This document shows, one piece after another, positions 35,301 through 47,174 of a stretch of 64,000 bases of DNA; position 1 is the stretch's first letter; each line of letters starts with the position of its first letter. This DNA comes from Cynocephalus volans (taxonomy: Eukaryota > Chordata > Mammalia > Dermoptera > Cynocephalidae), in NCBI RefSeq assembly GCF_027409185.1, contig NC_084474.1, positions 28,644,382 to 28,708,381 on the forward strand, written 5' to 3'. The notes beneath the pieces were generated by a model that ran no database searches, had not been told where the DNA came from, and saw only the letters and a list, made by a program, of their open reading frames with translations. A program made the translations under genes and the position numbers.

Positions 35301-37675
35301 TGTTTTTCTTCTGTTTCTCATTCCTCTGCTTCTTGTGACTTTCTTTAGCTTATTTGAATTTTTTTTAGAATTTCATCTTCATTTATTTAAAGTGTTTTTG
35401 AATATTTCTCTTTGTACAGTTTTCACATTGGTCTCTCAGATTATTGTAATATACATATATGACATAACAATCTGTTGGTATCAATATTTTGCCACATCCA
35501 GAAAATGTGGAAACTTTACTTTCATTTAGGTCCATTTACCTCCCCTAATTTTAAATATCATTATCTTCACTTGATTTTAGCCAGAAGATCAAGAAGGAAT
35601 AAATATCATTATCTTTAATATCAGAGAGTTATATAATTTTTGTCTGAATTCTTCTTATGATTCATAAAACTCATGAGGATAAGGATAATCTATTGCATGT
35701 ATGCATATTTTTTCTCTTTGTTTTATTCTTTCTTTCCTGATGCTCCAAGAGTTGTTTTTTATTATTTCCTTCCTGTTTGAAGAAATTTCTTTCACCAGTC
35801 TTTAAGGGTAGGTCTTCTAGAGACAAATTCCTTTAGATTTCCTTTGTCTGAGAATATTTTTATTCCCCCATCACTCCTGAAGGGTAGTTTAATTGGATAT
35901 AGAATTTGTAATTACCAGTTCTTTTCTTTTGCCACTTGAAAAGTATTCTTTCTAACCTCCATGGTTTCAGGTCAGAAACTAACTGACATTCAAATTGGTG
36001 TTCTCCTATAGGTAATGTATCATGTCTCTCTGGATTCTATCAAGATTTTTTTTGTTTACTTTAGTTTTGAAAAGTTCAATTACAATATGTCTCAGTGTGG
36101 ATTTATTGGGGTGTATCCTGTTTCGGATCACTCAGCTTCTTGGATCTTTAGGTTTGTGTGTTCTGCAAGACTTAGGAAGTTTTCAGTTATTCTATCTTCA
36201 AATATTATTTCACCCCCAACTTTCTTTCTCCTTTTCTCCTGGTACCCCAATGATAAGAATTTGGATTTTTTTTTTTCTTATTGTCCTACTGTCCCTAAGG
36301 CTCTGTTGATTTTTTTCAATCTATTTTCTCTCTGTTGTTCAGATTGGATAAATTCTATTGTCTGTTTTCAAGTTTACTGAGTCTGTTATCTGTCATCTTA
36401 ATTCTAACATCGAGACATCCAAAATTTTTGGTTTTTTAAAAAAATTCTGTTATTGTATTTTTATGTCTATAATTTTCATTTGTTTCTTTTTAATGACTTG
36501 TATTTGTTTGTTGAGATTTTCTATTTTTCTATTTGTTTCAAGAGAAATTGTAGTTGATTGTTAAAGAATTTTTTATGACAGTGGCTTTAAAATCCTTATC
36601 AAATAATTCCACCATCTGATTCATCTTTGTTTTGACATAAGTTGACTAAATTTTCTCATTCAAGTCATAATTTTCTCTGTTCTTTGTACAATGTGTGATG
36701 TTCCATCATATCCTGGATATTTTGTCTATTATGTTATGAAACCTTGGTTTCTATTTAAATCTTTTATTTTAGCAGGCTATTACTCTGTTTAGACTTAGTG
36801 TCAGGTCTAGGCCTTCTTTTGTGTGCTGTGATTCCAGTGGCAGTTTAATTTTCAGAGTCTTTGTAGTGCTGTTTTCGTCTGCTTCATTCATTAGTCTCTG
36901 CTTCTGCTTCCTGTGGAGGTGGAAGGGGCTTCCCTGGGCACGGCCTCTAGGGGTCTCTCAGTGGGAAGGGGTGTTGTGGGATGCCCTTACTAATACTAGC
37001 CCCCTCATCCCCAAACACAAACACCTTCCCAGGTGTCTCTGGGGATAGAGGATGGGAGAAGAGTCTTGGGCATGCAGGGACAAAGAAAATCCCCAAACTG
37101 GAATATTTGTTGTGGCTATGTTCTCCTTGCTGGCTCCACCTGCCTCTCCTGGTGTCTCTGGGCAGAGGAGGACCTTCTCAGGCCAGTGGAGGCGAAGAGG
37201 CTTTGTGAGCCATGCTGCTTGCTGTAGCTGGGTGTCTCTTGCTGGATCTGCTTGCTCACCTCCCCTCAGCATCTCAGAGGAAAAGGGTAATTTCAGACCA
37301 GGTGGCAAAGGAGAGTGCTTCTGACTGCTTACTTTTGATGGGGATTCCAATCAATCCTTCAGGTCAAATGACCTCTGACAGCAGAATAAAATTCTCATCG
37401 GATTTGAAGGAGAAATAAGCCTACCTTACTTGGGCTGTCTTCTTTTGCAAGATTGTGTGTCAAGAAATGCTGCGTCTGGGTTGCCTGCTTCTGCTGGGTG
37501 GGGGCTGCAAGACACTCAGCTACTGTGCTGGAGTCCCAAACCACCTTGCTTTTGGCTTGCCACCTTTCAGAGTTCTCCTTTTACTGTTTGTTGCACCATT
37601 TCCAGGGTTTATAGCTGTACTTAACAGAGGAGAACAGGGAAAAATAGGTCTATGTATACCATACAGAGTTATTGT
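32365..37675 (-). mobile_element. Third old L1M, 5' UTR retained, minus strand
   Basis: Antisense L1 from the ORF2 C-terminal part ('ttctaattggattgtttgat', 'aataatcctttgttggata') through RT, endonuclease (about 34400-35250) and the ORF1-side block (35800-36600, 'atgtctcagtgtggatttat'). It ends in a GC-richer 5' UTR (about 36700-37675, 'gtttatagctgtactta'). Minus-strand frames inside the 5' UTR, such as 36958-37350, have no domain support. The 3' UTR is missing or unrecognisable. ORFs are decayed. No TSD found. Confidence 0.82.
33566..33614. repeat. (GT)n microsatellite
   Basis: gt repeat with one a-for-g interruption, inside the third L1M. Confidence 0.92.
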
Positions 37676-38639
37676 GTAACCTGTTTCATGTATCATGTTT
37701 TTACTCTAACTTTATTGATTTGTTTATTTGCAAGCAATATGTTACCCTTCCAAATATATCTGAGCAATGTCCAGGAATCAGGGCGAAGGGATGCCCTGGG
37801 GAGATATTTGAAGACAAGGCTCTTACTGAAACTTCCTCTTCTTTATTTCCACAGGGCTGTCAGTGAGGAGTGTAGCAGAGAAAACTAAAAACAAAACATG
37901 AAGGATGTTTCATTGCAGAGAATAGTCATATCGTAAAGTCAGCTATTAATTGAAGAGAGTCTATAAATGTAAGTAAGCTATATATCAGATCATCAAATAG
38001 TAATTCTTTTTGAGTTCAGAAAGACTTTCACAATTACTTTTGAATATAGGTGTGGCTGATATTCTGGGAACTCACTTCAAGTAAAATGACGAAGCTGTTC
38101 TGTGAAGAGGAGGCTCAGATGATAGTGGGGCTCTAAGGTTTCTGCTCTGACACTTGATCAATCCCTCCATCCTGCCTACTCTTTACAAGAGGAGATGATC
38201 CTATGTCTGTTCAAATACATCAAACTGTGCATAATTTGTTTAAGTATTTAGGGTATTCATGTAAATAAATAAAGTGAGATATCAACATGATCATTACCTA
38301 AGTTCTGTAGCTATCATGACCATATCTTCATAATTATTTGTGGATATTTCTGATTTTATGTAATGATATTTTTTTCTATGATAGAATTTATTAATGTTAC
38401 ATCTACATTATTTAAAAAAATAGATTCACATATCTGGGGAAGAAATTCTCATAAGATCTGAGCCCTGGTTTTTGGCTTGGGAACTATGGTAACTTTGGTA
38501 TTGACAATAAAATTAATGTAGACAAGGAGACAATACTGCCAAGGATAATTAAGTGCTGGATTATTTTGTTTGTGTGTGTATAGGACAATGTTATTGATTT
38601 ATGGCTGCCCAGCATCATTCCCCCTGCCTAACTGCAGCA

Positions 38640-38722
38640 TGACTTCTCTTCTTTCCTCCCATCCTTCCTCCCTCTCTCTTTCCTTTCTTCCCTCCCTCCA
38701 TCCTTTCTTTCATTCTCAGAAT
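38640..38722. repeat. CT-rich (tcc/ttc)n low-complexity tract
   Basis: Almost pure pyrimidine stretch with tcc, ttc and ccctcc units. Confidence 0.85.
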
Positions 38723-39139
38723 TACACCTTCCTCATTTTGTGCAGTCTTTTACCGTAAAGACATTTTCAGGTAGGTGCCTGCTTCCCTTCATGGATATTT
38801 ATTTCTCTGCCCTCTGTGTAAAACCAAATAGCATGCATGGAAGGGCAGGCTGGAGGTCTTTTATTGTGCAGTGGTGTACTGACCACTCTTCCTGCTAGAC
38901 TTTTTCTTTTTCTCCTTTAGGGAAAAGTTATACCCTTTTCCCAGCACTCATGGTTCCCTCTTTTCCCAAACTTGGTTCTCCAAACACCCTTCTGGGAGAC
39001 CTTCAATATGCTCTTCATAAATTAACCTTTGTTTCATTTAGCCAGGTATCTCTCAATTACAACATAGTATCCTGGCTGATATGATTTGCTTTTCAAAATT
39101 TAAATGACTTTAATCATTACTTATTCATATTAAATACTT

Positions 39140-39202
39140 AACATATATTTCAGTGTCCATTTGTAGTTGATGCAAACACATAGAAGTGTGAAATAATGTG
39201 GA
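39140..39202. repeat. Copy 1 of an unnamed ~60-bp dispersed repeat
   Basis: 'aacatatatttcagtg' and 'gatgcaaacaca' recur with the same spacing at 40669-40730. About three quarters of positions agree, with similarity continuing upstream ('tattcat'). The partner lies in L1-like sequence, so this may be a diverged L1 fragment. Confidence 0.6.
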
Positions 39203-39673
39203 ATGGTGCTAATATAACAGTAAAGTTAGCTAGGTTTAGATGAAGAATAATTATAATGATTGGGGTGGAGATGGAGAGAGGAAATCAGAAAAAACCTTTG
39301 TGGAGAATACATAATTTGTATTATACCTTAAAGGGCAAGTAACATTTTGACAAATCATAATCTAAATGGAGCAATCAGTTGCTGAATTTTGGTTTTATGC
39401 TTATCCAAATAGACCTTTGTTTCTGCACAATATCTATTAAATCTCTTTTCCTGCAGTTGTACTACTTATGTATTTACCCATTCTAAATATGTACAAAATA
39501 GATTTTGTACTCTAACACAATATAATTACCTTAGATTGGTGTGAGTGTATCCCTGTCTATCCTGAAAGAGAGTGATGGCAATTGTGGTGGAACTAAATGG
39601 TCAGGTGCCTCTCCAGGGGGAGAGGACACAATGAGCCATATTAGTACTAGCTTCTTTACAAAATAATGCTCAC

Positions 39674-39690
39674 TGTTGTTGTTGTTGTTG

Positions 39691-39733
<43 letters not shown>
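39674..39733. repeat. (GTT)n(ATT)n trinucleotide microsatellite
   Basis: A run of gtt units switches to a longer run of att units. Confidence 0.95.
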
Positions 39734-40509
39734 TGTTCTTTCTCCAAAAACATATTGAGTTTTATCTAGTTGCAAAGCCATATTGAGAAAAATTTTCAAA
39801 TGTACACATTCGATTACATTAAGGGGCTTTATGTGACTCCCAGGGAACCTACCCACCTGTGCTATGCCTATGGCTGGAAAGGAGCGGTACCAATGAAAGT
39901 GGCATAAAGTAAACTTGCACAGAACTTCTTTGAGTGTTACAGACATAATTTAGCATGTTTATCATAACTACCGAAGCCAGAGAATGAGTTCCTACATGGA
40001 ATGTTTTGACCTCACTGAATATTGTATTTCACTTAGCTCTGGAAGCAATAAAATCTGTATCAAGTCATAAATTATACAGGAAAGGTAAAAGCAACATCTG
40101 AAATATAGCTACTAGATCAACAAGAATAGCATTTTAACTTATATTAAGGAATTAATTTGTAACATTGTTGAGATGAGCAATATGAGTCAAAAAGATGATG
40201 ATTAATTCTGGAAACATTCCTCCCAACATAGATTTATATATCATTTCTATAAAAGAGTATAAATAACATACAATATGTGCAAACTTGAGCAAATAGTATA
40301 AGAAACAGCCATATTTAAGAAATAGAATATTATCAATATCTCTCAGGTCTCTTTCTCTCCCCCTCCCTCCTGCAGATATTTGTGAGCTTGAATTTTGCAT
40401 TTAACATTCATTTATCTCTCAGAATGATTTTATTACATATGTATCTATACACAATAAATATTTTTAATTTTGCATGCTCCTGAAGTATATACTTGTATAA
40501 ATGGAATTT

Positions 40510-41225
40510 ATTGGATGTGTTCCTCTGTGATTTGATTTTTTTTTCTCTATGTTATGTTTAAGATTTAATCATGTTGATGCCTGAGCTGTGGTTATTTGTG
40601 TTGACCACTATATAGTGCTCATTTGTAATAATGCCCCACAGATATTTTTATTCATTCTAATGATGATGAACATATATTTCAGTGCCTACTTTTAGCAGAT
40701 GCAAACACACAGAATGTGAAAAAATTTAGAAGCAGTTGGTTTTTTAAAATTTTAAATGTGAGCAGAGGTATGAGAGTTTCTCTAGAATAGTATTTTATAA
40801 GCTTTCTGACCATGACCTCAGTAAAACATAAATTGGCTTTGCAAAATTTCATAAAATAATACTTTGATTACAAAGGATGCCCTTTGGTATTCTCTATTTC
40901 ATTCCATTCCACTCTATTTCATTTTATTAAAAATGTTCTAGTTATGTGTTCCTCTATATTGATTCCTTGAGCCACTAATAGATGATAATGGTCGGCCAAA
41001 CAGCAGTGGTAAAAACACTCCACTAGCACCAGGAATGGAATTGCTGGGCTGCAGAACAGGCACACCTTCAGCTTTATTAGACAGTGCCTAATTGATTTCC
41101 AAGCAGCTATGTTGTCACCCTCCCAACAGCAGTGTCACATGAGTTCTCTTTGCTCTACGGTTTGCTCACATTTGGTATTGTCATAATTTTACATTTTCTG
41201 GTTTACTACATTCCATATTTTTAAT
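40510..41225 (-). mobile_element. L1ME-type fragment with interior insertion
   Basis: Antisense L1 3'-region text at 40510-40680 ('aagatttaatcatgttgatg', 'accactatatagtgctcatt') and again at 41025-41225 ('ggaatggaattgctgggct', 'ccctcccaacagcagtgtc', 'catttggtattgtcataatt'). The middle (about 40740-41020) fits less well and may be a separate insertion. Strongly decayed. Confidence 0.6.
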
Positions 41226-42412
41226 AAAGTAAAACTGAAAGGGAGCCCAATTGTAAAACTCACCACAGATAAATCTACTCAGTCTACCAATAAAAATCAC
41301 ACATAGAAGAAATCAGAAATTTCCATTTTGGAGGCATTGTAGCAACTGAGTTTTTTTATTTTTATTTTATTATTTTATGAAAAAAAATTGATTTATGCTA
41401 AATGTACACTATAGAAAGTGAACTGGAATCAGGAGTGTAGGTACCAAATGGACTCTTTGGTCCCAAATGGTCTCAAATTGTCTAAATCAATAGTCAACTA
41501 TAGAAAGCATGGACTTATAGTTGTCAAAAATCTGCTTTGGGCTTAATCTGAATCAACAGAAATTTTAGCAAAACCAGGAAGCAAATGAAATGTGTGGTTT
41601 TGGGCTTTCACAGCTCAAGTCTGCAACACCTTGAAGAAATTCCTGGTGGTGTTTCTCTGATGTTTCTATTTAAACCTTGATTTTTCCCACTGTATTTAAT
41701 GAAGAATAATAGGAAGAGATTAGAATAATCTGCTTCTTTCACTCTTAATTCTAAAGCCTTGAGATAAATTTCTGGTGCATGCCACTCCCTAGTGGTAAAT
41801 TAAGGGTTGAGAGGCAGAGCAACTCTCACTCAGTGACTGTGCCTTTAGCTGGCATGTAGGAGGTTCAGGAGTGTAGGATTTCTGAATTTCCGTGCAGGCA
41901 ATCCTTGAGAGGTTTGCAGCATCCCCAGCCTCAGCCATTCCCAGTACTGAGGCAAATTAGCAAGGGCAAGGAAGTCAGTTAAGTTATCTTCTCGTAGACA
42001 GGCAGCAAATTTATTTATGGCAAATTCTTTGGCCACCTGCCAACATAGACCACTGTTCACACAATTCTGGTTGGGGAGGGGAGGTGGAGAAAGGAAGGCC
42101 TTGAAGCTGAATCCTGGGCCATAGCATTGCAGAGGCTTCCTAAGGGTACAGCCTCTGCAGGAGTTTCAGAAGGACCATTTGGGCCAAGGTTTCCTAATCA
42201 GGCTTAAACAGACAGAAGTGTTCTAAGATTAGATGGGATTTTTTCTGCTGCCTGGAAAATGATATTTTATAGCATTTCAGTAACAACATTCCAGTTTGCA
42301 GAACAGCACATATGACCCAGGATGCAGGTGGAGTTAAGTTAGGCTATTTTTGGTCATGACCCTGTTGGCAGTGAGGCAATTCAAACAAACAAACAAAAAG
42401 CCAAGCAACTTT
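41226..42412. other. Unassigned, no gene seen
   Basis: No repeat family or exon recognised. The frame on minus 41845-42060 has no identifiable domain. Confidence 0.45.
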
Positions 42413-42414
42413 TA

Positions 42415-42496
42415 TGATGGCACTTCAAAAAGTTCATTGAAAAACAAAGTTGAAAGATAATATGAAACTTTCCACGAACTTTTTGAAGCACCTGTG
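42415..42496 (+). mobile_element. Mariner-type MITE, copy 2
   Basis: Left end 'ggcacttcaaaaagttcat', right end 'gaactttttgaagcacc', core 'gttgaaagataatatgaa', flanked by ta at 42413-42414 and 42497-42498. Same family as copies at 13688 and 49903, in the opposite orientation. Confidence 0.85.
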
Positions 42497-42689
42497 TATT
42501 CAGAACTGGTCAAGAGGTTTCTAGAGCCATAAAGTTCCATCTGTATTCATAGGTTGAATGTAACTTACAGCAGCACCTTTTGCCATTTAACTATCAGATT
42601 GTGTTCCCTTATTTAACAAAAGAAAAACTCTAATCACTAACAGGAAAACTCTCCATGAAGAGTATTTTCCATCAATTGACTTTTCCTGT

Positions 42690-42883
42690 GCTTTTCTTTT
42701 AAAGCCCTCAGAACCATGCCCCTGACCACCATTATTAATCCATTCACTACTGCACGATCCTACAATCCGATCACCTCTGCAAGGCCCCACCTTTCAATTA
42801 CCATAATAGGATTTCCCACCCACTTAACAGTTACAATGGGGATTTAAGCTTCAATGAGCTTTGGGGGCATCCATTTTACAGCA
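42690..42883 (-). mobile_element. Truncated MaLR-type LTR
   Basis: Antisense. 'aaagccctcagaaccatg', 'gcaaggccccacctttcaat' and 'taacagttacaatggggatt' match the corresponding half of the solo LTR at 16507-16909. The other end of the LTR is missing. Confidence 0.75.
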
Positions 42884-45288
42884 AGATCTTACCAAAGTGT
42901 ATTTATCATTAACTGGAAACTGCAGGTTGGAGGTTCCTGCCAATGGGATCTCTGAAAACCCTTAAAAGCATCACCTGCAAGAAAGAACTGGCATTTGGAC
43001 ATTCACCACACAGAGCCTCGGCACCATACTCCTGTGGCCACCACAGGACTTTGTCCTTTTCCTATGACCTCTCTCTTCCCTGTTCTTTAAACTGTAGAGA
43101 TACTGGTCTGAAAGAGATTTCACCCAGGGCAGCGAAGAATAATTTGACAGAGTGCATGGGAATATGGCAATGTTTAAAACATAAGGCTATTATCATAATT
43201 TTACCACTATTGAGTTCAATTTTTCAATAAACTGTTTACCTATATATAAGTATGTGAAAAAATTAAGGAAATCAAAAATAGCAGGGAAGATTGAATTCAT
43301 TCTGTCTCTACTATTCAAGCAGTAGCCTCTGCAGTCACGGTTCAGTTAGAGTCTTCCATCATGTGCTGTACACATGAAGAAATAAAAGACGTCCTGTCCA
43401 CATCCTTACTTTGACAGATAACTCAGTACATACATCATTAGTCCAGAGAAAACACCCTATCTTCAGTCACTTAAGGGTTAGCCTTGAATGTGAATCAGTG
43501 ATGTTACCTATTTCCTAGTCCAGAAAAACTCAGGTGATAATTTTTGTTATTGATCAAACTGCTGAATTATGTTCCCCTTTGCAACAGCCCTAAGACTTCT
43601 GATATTTTTGTGGCTATTTTAGTGGCTGCATTACGTAAAAATTTTCCCAAGTGGGTTATAACCAGTTGAAAACATTGTACTAAATAATTGGAGGGAGTGA
43701 TTCTTGAATCTTTTGAGGAGACATCCAGAACAGCTGGAGGCTGTGACTGAGACCTGAAAAGCTGGATAAATAACCTACAGGCAAACTAATCAGCTAATGA
43801 TGTGCATTGAGGAATTCCGCTTAATAAACTTCGCAGTCGATTGTGGACACAAGCTAGCTTTCTGCCTCTACCTTTCTTCCACATCCAGATGTTTGATAAT
43901 ATTTTGCATGTATTAATAGATCATATGGAAACACTTGCCAAGTCCTTCACCCTCGGTGCTCCTGGTGGTACTAATGGGCACCAAAACTCTGGCAAAGCAA
44001 GGAGGTAGAAGGAGAGGAGCAGAGGAAAAAGTTGGCCACAATTAAAACAGGTAATGGAATCTGTGTCTTTCTGCAGAAATTACAATGGCATGTGTGCCTC
44101 AGGTTAAGACCAAATAATTTTAGCTGCTTAGGGGACTGCATCTTGCTAAAAGATGGGAAGTGATGAACTGAGGATGTGGCATCAAATACTAAGGATGAGG
44201 AATGGAAAGAATTCTCAGTTGCTCTCAAGATTCAGTGCACGGAGTGGGGTTCCAGAAACAGGGAAGCCAGTCACAGGAACTAGTGTGTTCCAAGGTCTCA
44301 CCTGCCTAGTGGGGAAATTAATAAGCACCAATGGGCACAGCCAAGGTGAAAGGGTGATGCAAACCAAGGTTGTCTTCTCACTTCAGGTCCATATATGGGC
44401 AGACCATGAGTTGGCCAACCCAACATCCATCCCCAATTGCTTACTTCCTCTTTCATAATCTCCCTGCCTCTTGGGGCAGATGGATGCAAGCAGAAGACTT
44501 CTCTGGGGTGGGCTGGGATCCTGGAAAAACTTTTGCTTTCCTGAAGACAGGATTGGTGTGGCTTCTTTGTTCCTTGCCCCTTCTTCTCTTCTTTTTGCCT
44601 TAAATGGGGATGTGATGCCAGAGGCTGGGGGCAACTATATTATAAAAGAGTGAGAGGCCAACAGAACTTCAGAGTGACTCTTCCTGACATTGCTGGGCTG
44701 CTAAACTAACACCAGCATCTGCCTACCTCCAGAATTCTTTTTATGTGAGAAGAAAAAAACCCATATTTGCTGAGGCCACAGCAAACGGTTTTTTGATAAT
44801 TGCTGTTGACACATTTCTTATTATATGACATGTATATTGTGTGAGTTTTCTCTTGATAAAGACTATATAGCTTGGTAGTAAACATTGTTGTCCTGTGTTT
44901 CAGATATTTTTGGGTGGGCTGGGAAAAGCCACAGAGCTTATGCCTCTTGACAGTATCCTGTGAAACTACCTGGAGGAATTAATGGGCTATTGCTGGTGCG
45001 GATGCGCTATAGATATCATGGAGCACTCATTGTCCAAATATTTTTCTGAGTTATTTTTCCAATATTGTGATTAATTCCTATTATTCATCCATTATAATGT
45101 CATTTCCATTCTTGGAGTTTGGGTATAGTCTGCGATCCTGGTACTACTGAAGCTAGCAGATCCTTTAGGAAATGCGAGGGACATTTGGTACAAGAAAAAC
45201 AAAGAGACCAAAGTTCCTAAGGATGAGAGAGAGTGTGTACTGTGAAAAGGCTCGAGCAGGGATTCCAAGAAAAATCGTTCTATTTATT
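42884..45288. other. Unassigned, no gene seen
   Basis: About 2.4 kb. Open frames around 42943 and 44153-44650 overlap on both strands with no domain-like content. No repeat named with confidence. Confidence 0.45.
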
Positions 45289-45695
45289 ACCATTTGATTG
45301 AATTGTGTCCCCCAAAGTTCCAGGTATTAGAAACTTAACCCCCACTGTGACAGTGTTAAGAGGGTGGAAAATCCTATTACAGTAATTGAAAAGTGGGGCC
45401 TTGAAGAAGTGATTAGATTGTGAGGACCATGCCCTAGCTAATGGGTTAATCCATTGATGGTTTAATGGTGGTCATGGGTATGGTTTTGATTGCCTTAAAA
45501 GGATAGCACTTGAGAAGCCCTCTCTCTGCTTCTGCCATTTCACCACGTGACACCCTGTGTTGCCGTAGAGTCACCAAGAACAAGGCCCTCACCAGATGTG
45601 TTTCCTGGACTTTAGATTTCCCAGCCTCTGAAACTGTAAGCAAAACATATTGTTTCTTGTATTTCTGTTATAAGCAACAGAAACAGAGTAATACA
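45289..45695 (+). mobile_element. MaLR-type LTR, sense
   Basis: 'gattgaattgtgtccccc', 'gtaattgaaaagtggggcc', 'cttgaagaagtgattagatt', 'gtgtttcctggactttagat', 'aaacagagtaataca'. Same family as 16507-16909 in opposite orientation. No internal retroviral region. The left end is approximate and a TSD is not clear. Confidence 0.8.
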
Positions 45696-47056
45696 CTGTT
45701 TCCTCTCAGTTAATACTTCTGGGACATTTTAAATGAAGTAGCATTATTAATTTTAAAATGCCAATTTCTCTATTATTCTGGGTTTATTTTAAGGTCAGAG
45801 CCCCAAATTTAATTAACCCAGGGAAACTTTTCTTGTGAAATTTCTGTCCCCACCCTCCCATATCCAGAAAGGACAAGAAATATAGTAAACTGTGACTAAT
45901 CTCATGAATTTTGTGGTTCTATTTTCAAGAAGAAGCATTGGAGATAAAGTTGGATGATTTGGACCTTTAGAAAGGGGCAGTATCCATTTAATTTCACATT
46001 TTGCTAAGTGTGATGAAAACAAGATAGAACAGGTGCTCTTCAAATGGAGGTCTTTGAAATCTGTAAGGTCTTTCTAGTCAGTTTGACTGTGATGTTTCCT
46101 TCCTGTGTCCAATTTGGCAAGGATTCAGAAACTGAGTTTTCTCTTATCGGGGGGTATTATGAAGGGAAATAATTCTGGGCCAAATAAGAATTAAGTTTTG
46201 AAAGTTAAAATGGACTGGAAGAGTCTTCAAAAACCTCTTTTATTTCTGGTCTTTTTCCCTGTAAAGCCAAATAAATCTTTAGAACTCTTCACATTTCAAA
46301 CACAATATTTTTTCATGTCCATGAAATGATTTTCTGAAGCTTTTCAGTATCCTTGCTCAATGCACATGGCTTTTTTGTCTGTACAGTGGTTACCAGGAAT
46401 GTTATTAGTTATGCTTCCCAAGAATTCCAACGGTGAACTCATATTGTTAACTGGTTTGATACTTAAGAAAACTGGCAAAGGCTTATCAGAGGCCAGCTTT
46501 GTGAGCTCTTAGAGTAGTGACCTATGCCAAATGACTGAATCTTTCTGTACTTTGTGTGTTTTTAAAGGGTTCTTTAAACATATCCTAAAATGAAAAAGGA
46601 AGCAGCTTCTTAGCTATATTGCCTCTTTAAGATATATCTTCTGATTTAGAGTTGATATTGACTTTTTTTTTTTTTTTTGGCACAGAACTTGGATTGAGTA
46701 ACATGCCTGAAAAAAAATCTCTGATATATTCACACACAATTCTATTGCCAGGCACAATGCTCCAATTCCAAGTAGGTCTAGAAAAGAAATGCAAACATTG
46801 GCTTTTTATCAAGAAAACTGGAACATATTATATTAGCTAGGGATTTTAACCTGTCAATGATTCCTTGTGTAAGTGACTCACTGAATGTAACCAGTTCAGT
46901 TTGCCAATGCTGGACAGGAGCAAAACAGAGGGGAGAATTCTGTGTTGTGGAGAGTAGGGTGGTAGAGTAGTTTCACCCGAAGCCAGTGGCTCACATCTTT
47001 GTTACCCTGAATATACACTCGTATTTTGGCTTCTCTCAGAACTATCTCAGAGGGGG
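45696..47056. other. Unassigned, no gene seen
   Basis: No exon recognised. A T-run lies at about 46662-46678. Confidence 0.45.
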
Positions 47057-47065
47057 ATAGTTTTA

Positions 47066-47165
47066 TTATTTTATTTATTTTTTTATTTTTTCTTAATTTT
47101 ATTTTGTTGATATAGAATGTGGTTGATTATTGTGGCCCATTACCGAAACCTCCCTCCCTCCTCCC
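47066..47165 (-). mobile_element. 100-bp young-type L1 3' end, 9-bp TSD
   Basis: A T-rich left end, then 'aattttattttgttgatat', 'gtggttgattattgtggccc' and 'accgaaacctccctccctc', the same 3' end as at 530-678 and 3025-3110 but more diverged. Flanked by atagtttta at 47057-47065 and 47166-47174. Confidence 0.88.
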
Positions 47166-47174
47166 ATAGTTTTA

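Larger units (their letters stand above)
37676..40509. other. Unassigned, no gene seen; two simple repeats
   Basis: No exon supported. A pyrimidine run followed by cag near 37850 looks like a splice acceptor but has no coding partner. Contains the repeats at 38640-38722 and 39674-39733 and one copy of a repeated ~60-base segment (39140). Confidence 0.45.

Noticed and set aside
36958..37350. 130-codon minus-strand frame, with several overlapping plus-strand frames
   Set aside because: Lies in the GC-richer 5' UTR of an old L1. Frames are open on both strands and show no domain. Composition explains them.
37830..37900. Splice-acceptor-like pyrimidine tract plus cag
   Set aside because: No downstream coding frame or matching donor. 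Such motifs are common by chance.
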